From the NCBI GenBank assembly GCA_027038095.1, contig JALVYA010000165.1, positions 1 through 31,416 on the forward strand: a stretch of 31,416 nucleotides of DNA, written 5' to 3'. The notes below the pieces were generated by a model. That model was not told the DNA's origin, did no database searches, and saw nothing but the letters and a program-made list of their open reading frames with translations. Source of the DNA: Archaeoglobaceae archaeon. GTDB taxonomy: Archaea; Halobacteriota; Archaeoglobi; Archaeoglobales; Archaeoglobaceae. Positions 30,578-31,416 of the stretch are shown piece after piece; position 1 is the first letter of the stretch; each line of letters opens with the position of its first letter. A program made the position numbers and the translations under genes.

Positions 30578-31024
30578 ATGGAGTCTTTTGAGAAACCCAG
30601 AGACGGAGATGTCATCATCATAGAACCTCTGAACAGCATAGTGTTTGACGGAAAAACGATATCCGGTAAGAGAGTTAACTGCAGGCTCTTCGGTGGATTC
30701 TGCGACTGTGGCGGAGTTATGTACCAGAAAGCCCAGTTCAAAAACGGAAAGTACGGGATACTCGTCTCAGAGTGCGAGAAATGCTGGAAAAATAAAGCTC
30801 TTGTTTTCTCGGATGATGGAAAGGTCAAGTCAAAACTCGACGTAAGGGTCGTAGATAGAAGCACGATATCCGATTTCATCAGGTCTGTTTTGAGCTCCTC
30901 TGAATTTCAGGCACTGCTATCAAAAGTTTCTGGCGAGACCTACAGTTACACGACATTCAGCAGAGCGAAGAAAAAACTCGAGAACATGGGGATAGACATC
31001 GATAAAATTCTGGGTCTTTTTTAG
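30578..31024 (+). CDS. Uncharacterised Cys-containing protein downstream of the NFU gene
   Basis: I do not recognise this 148-residue protein. The N-terminal half is beta-rich and carries C35, C42-x-C44 and C66-x-x-C69, arranged like a zinc or Fe-S site (CDCGG and CEKC). The C-terminal half (about 90-148) is predicted mostly helical, with SVLSSSEFQALLSKV and FSRAKKKLENMGIDIDKIL resembling a winged-helix or recognition-helix segment. GGGGGTAG lies before the ATG at suitable spacing. It is 29 bases after the NFU gene on the same strand, so probably co-transcribed. A small DNA- or RNA-binding regulator tied to Fe-S or zinc status would fit, but that is a guess. Confidence 0.65.
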   Translation: MESFEKPRDGDVIIIEPLNSIVFDGKTISGKRVNCRLFGGFCDCGGVMYQKAQFKNGKYGILVSECEKCWKNKALVFSDDGKVKSKLDVRVVDRSTISDFIRSVLSSSEFQALLSKVSGETYSYTTFSRAKKKLENMGIDIDKILGLF

Positions 31025-31026
31025 CT

Positions 31027-31066
31027 GAATTGAAGTGATTTAAGTGGATTTAAAATGGATTGAAAT
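31027..31066. repeat. Imperfect tandem repeat, about 10 bases per unit
   Basis: Successive units resembling ATTTAAGTGG follow one another: ATTGAAGTG, ATTTAAGTGG, ATTTAAAATGG and ATTGAAATTT. They lie just after the stop of the Cys-containing gene and before the dnaG terminator. Confidence 0.45.
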
Positions 31067-31084
31067 TTCGGTATTTAATTTCTA

Positions 31085-31138
31085 AAAAACTGCAGCGTAT
31101 AAAAACAACAAAAAAATAAAATAATTAAAAAGTAATCT
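31085..31138 (-). terminator. T-rich terminator after dnaG
   Basis: Read on the minus strand, dnaG is followed by TTTTTAATTATTTTATTTTT and further T-runs, typical of an archaeal U-tract terminator. The complementary strand could also stop the converging transcript less efficiently. Confidence 0.55.
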
Positions 31139-31416
31139 TTAAAGTTCATCAAAGGTGATGATTCTCACCGCTGTCGGTACCTTAACAACGCTACCAAGCC
31201 TAACTCCAACCAGACAGGAAATATCCTTCTTGGCTGCAAGGTCTATAACTCTCTGCGTTATAACGCCATCAAAAACTATGCTCGAAACTTTCGTGCTGTT
31301 CGTTTTGAGAACTTTCACGAGGTCTCTGACGGGCACTTCCTTTACGACGTTGAAGTTCTTATCGAGCAGTTTTGCTATTAGCCTGCCCTCAACGTCGTGC
31401 ATGTGCTTTCTCAGCA
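31139..31416 (-). CDS. dnaG: Archaeal DnaG-like primase/exosome protein, C-terminal part
   Basis: The frame stays open to the window edge (LRKH before the first Met), so this is the last 92 residues of a longer gene. Archaeal DnaG ends in a conserved segment matching this one: HMHDVEGRLIAKLLDKNFNV, VPVRDLVKVL, and SIVFDGVITQRVIDLAAKKDISCLVGVRLGSVVKVP. It has a TOPRIM core (outside this window) and in archaea binds the RNA exosome as well as possibly priming DNA. The call rests on the C-terminal domain alone. Confidence 0.85.
   Translation of the reverse strand, partial: LRKHMHDVEGRLIAKLLDKNFNVVKEVPVRDLVKVLKTNSTKVSSIVFDGVITQRVIDLAAKKDISCLVGVRLGSVVKVPTAVRIITFDEL

Noticed and set aside
1..31416. 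CRISPR arrays, tRNA, rRNA and insertion sequences
   Set aside because: I saw no regularly spaced direct repeats, no cloverleaf-like or rRNA sequence in the intergenic gaps, and no transposase motifs or terminal inverted repeats.

Overview
The window looks like chromosomal DNA of a sulfate- or metal-respiring, F420-using euryarchaeon, most probably of the order Archaeoglobales. The reasons are the combination of a CODH/acetyl-CoA synthase corrinoid subunit (CdhE), a soluble heterodisulfide-reductase set with an HdrA-MvhD fusion, two F420 biosynthesis genes (cofE, cofD), a tungsten aldehyde oxidoreductase, TrpB2, the PolD small subunit, archaeal DnaG, Taw2 and KsgA. The genus is not decided by anything I can see. 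Many first-of-operon genes have a TATA element centred about 24-27 bases before the start codon, which implies leaderless mRNAs. Internal operon genes often have GGTGGAG/GAGGTG-type ribosome sites.

Layout: 1-767, C-terminal part of cdhE (cut by the window edge). 872-3801 (minus), hemL-hemC-cobA, from glutamate semialdehyde toward uroporphyrinogen III and precorrin-2/siroheme. 3841-4368 has no intact gene and holds faint repeats. 4369-10342 is an electron-transfer locus built as two divergent arms: on the minus strand a six-cluster polyferredoxin, a ferredoxin-FrhB fusion and HdrA-MvhD; on the plus strand HdrC and HdrB. The divergent intergenic region between the arms has two TATA elements and several dyads. 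10359-12158 (minus) is a CLC chloride protein with CBS domains. 12307-14173 (minus) is a LivH-LivM permease pair without its ATPases or binding protein. 14297-16170 (minus) is cofE followed by an overlapping ATP-grasp gene.

16270-19935 (plus) is an information-processing block: a RecJ/GAN-type DHH nuclease, Pcc1 of KEOPS, a zinc-finger protein, a DUF655 RNA-binding protein and KsgA. 19993-21858 is an AOR-family tungsten oxidoreductase. 21997-22584 (minus) is signal peptidase I, divergent by a few bases from the PolD small subunit. Next come the small subunit of phosphomevalonate dehydratase (archaeal mevalonate pathway) and a site-2-type protease. 25751-27061 (minus) is TrpB2. 27263-29183 is a predicted nucleotidyltransferase overlapping cofD. 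29210-30238 (minus) is Taw2, divergent from an NFU-type Fe-S scaffold followed by an unknown Cys-containing protein. The window ends in the 3' part of dnaG on the minus strand.

The part most likely to hide new biology is the divergent Hdr locus. It combines an FrhB-like module carrying a long charged linker and an apparently shortened C-terminal domain, a HdrC with unusual cysteine spacing, and no hydrogenase or formate dehydrogenase catalytic gene in the window. Second in interest are two F420 genes that are each translationally overlapped with an uncharacterised ligase or nucleotidyltransferase. I saw no CRISPR array, tRNA, rRNA or insertion sequence.
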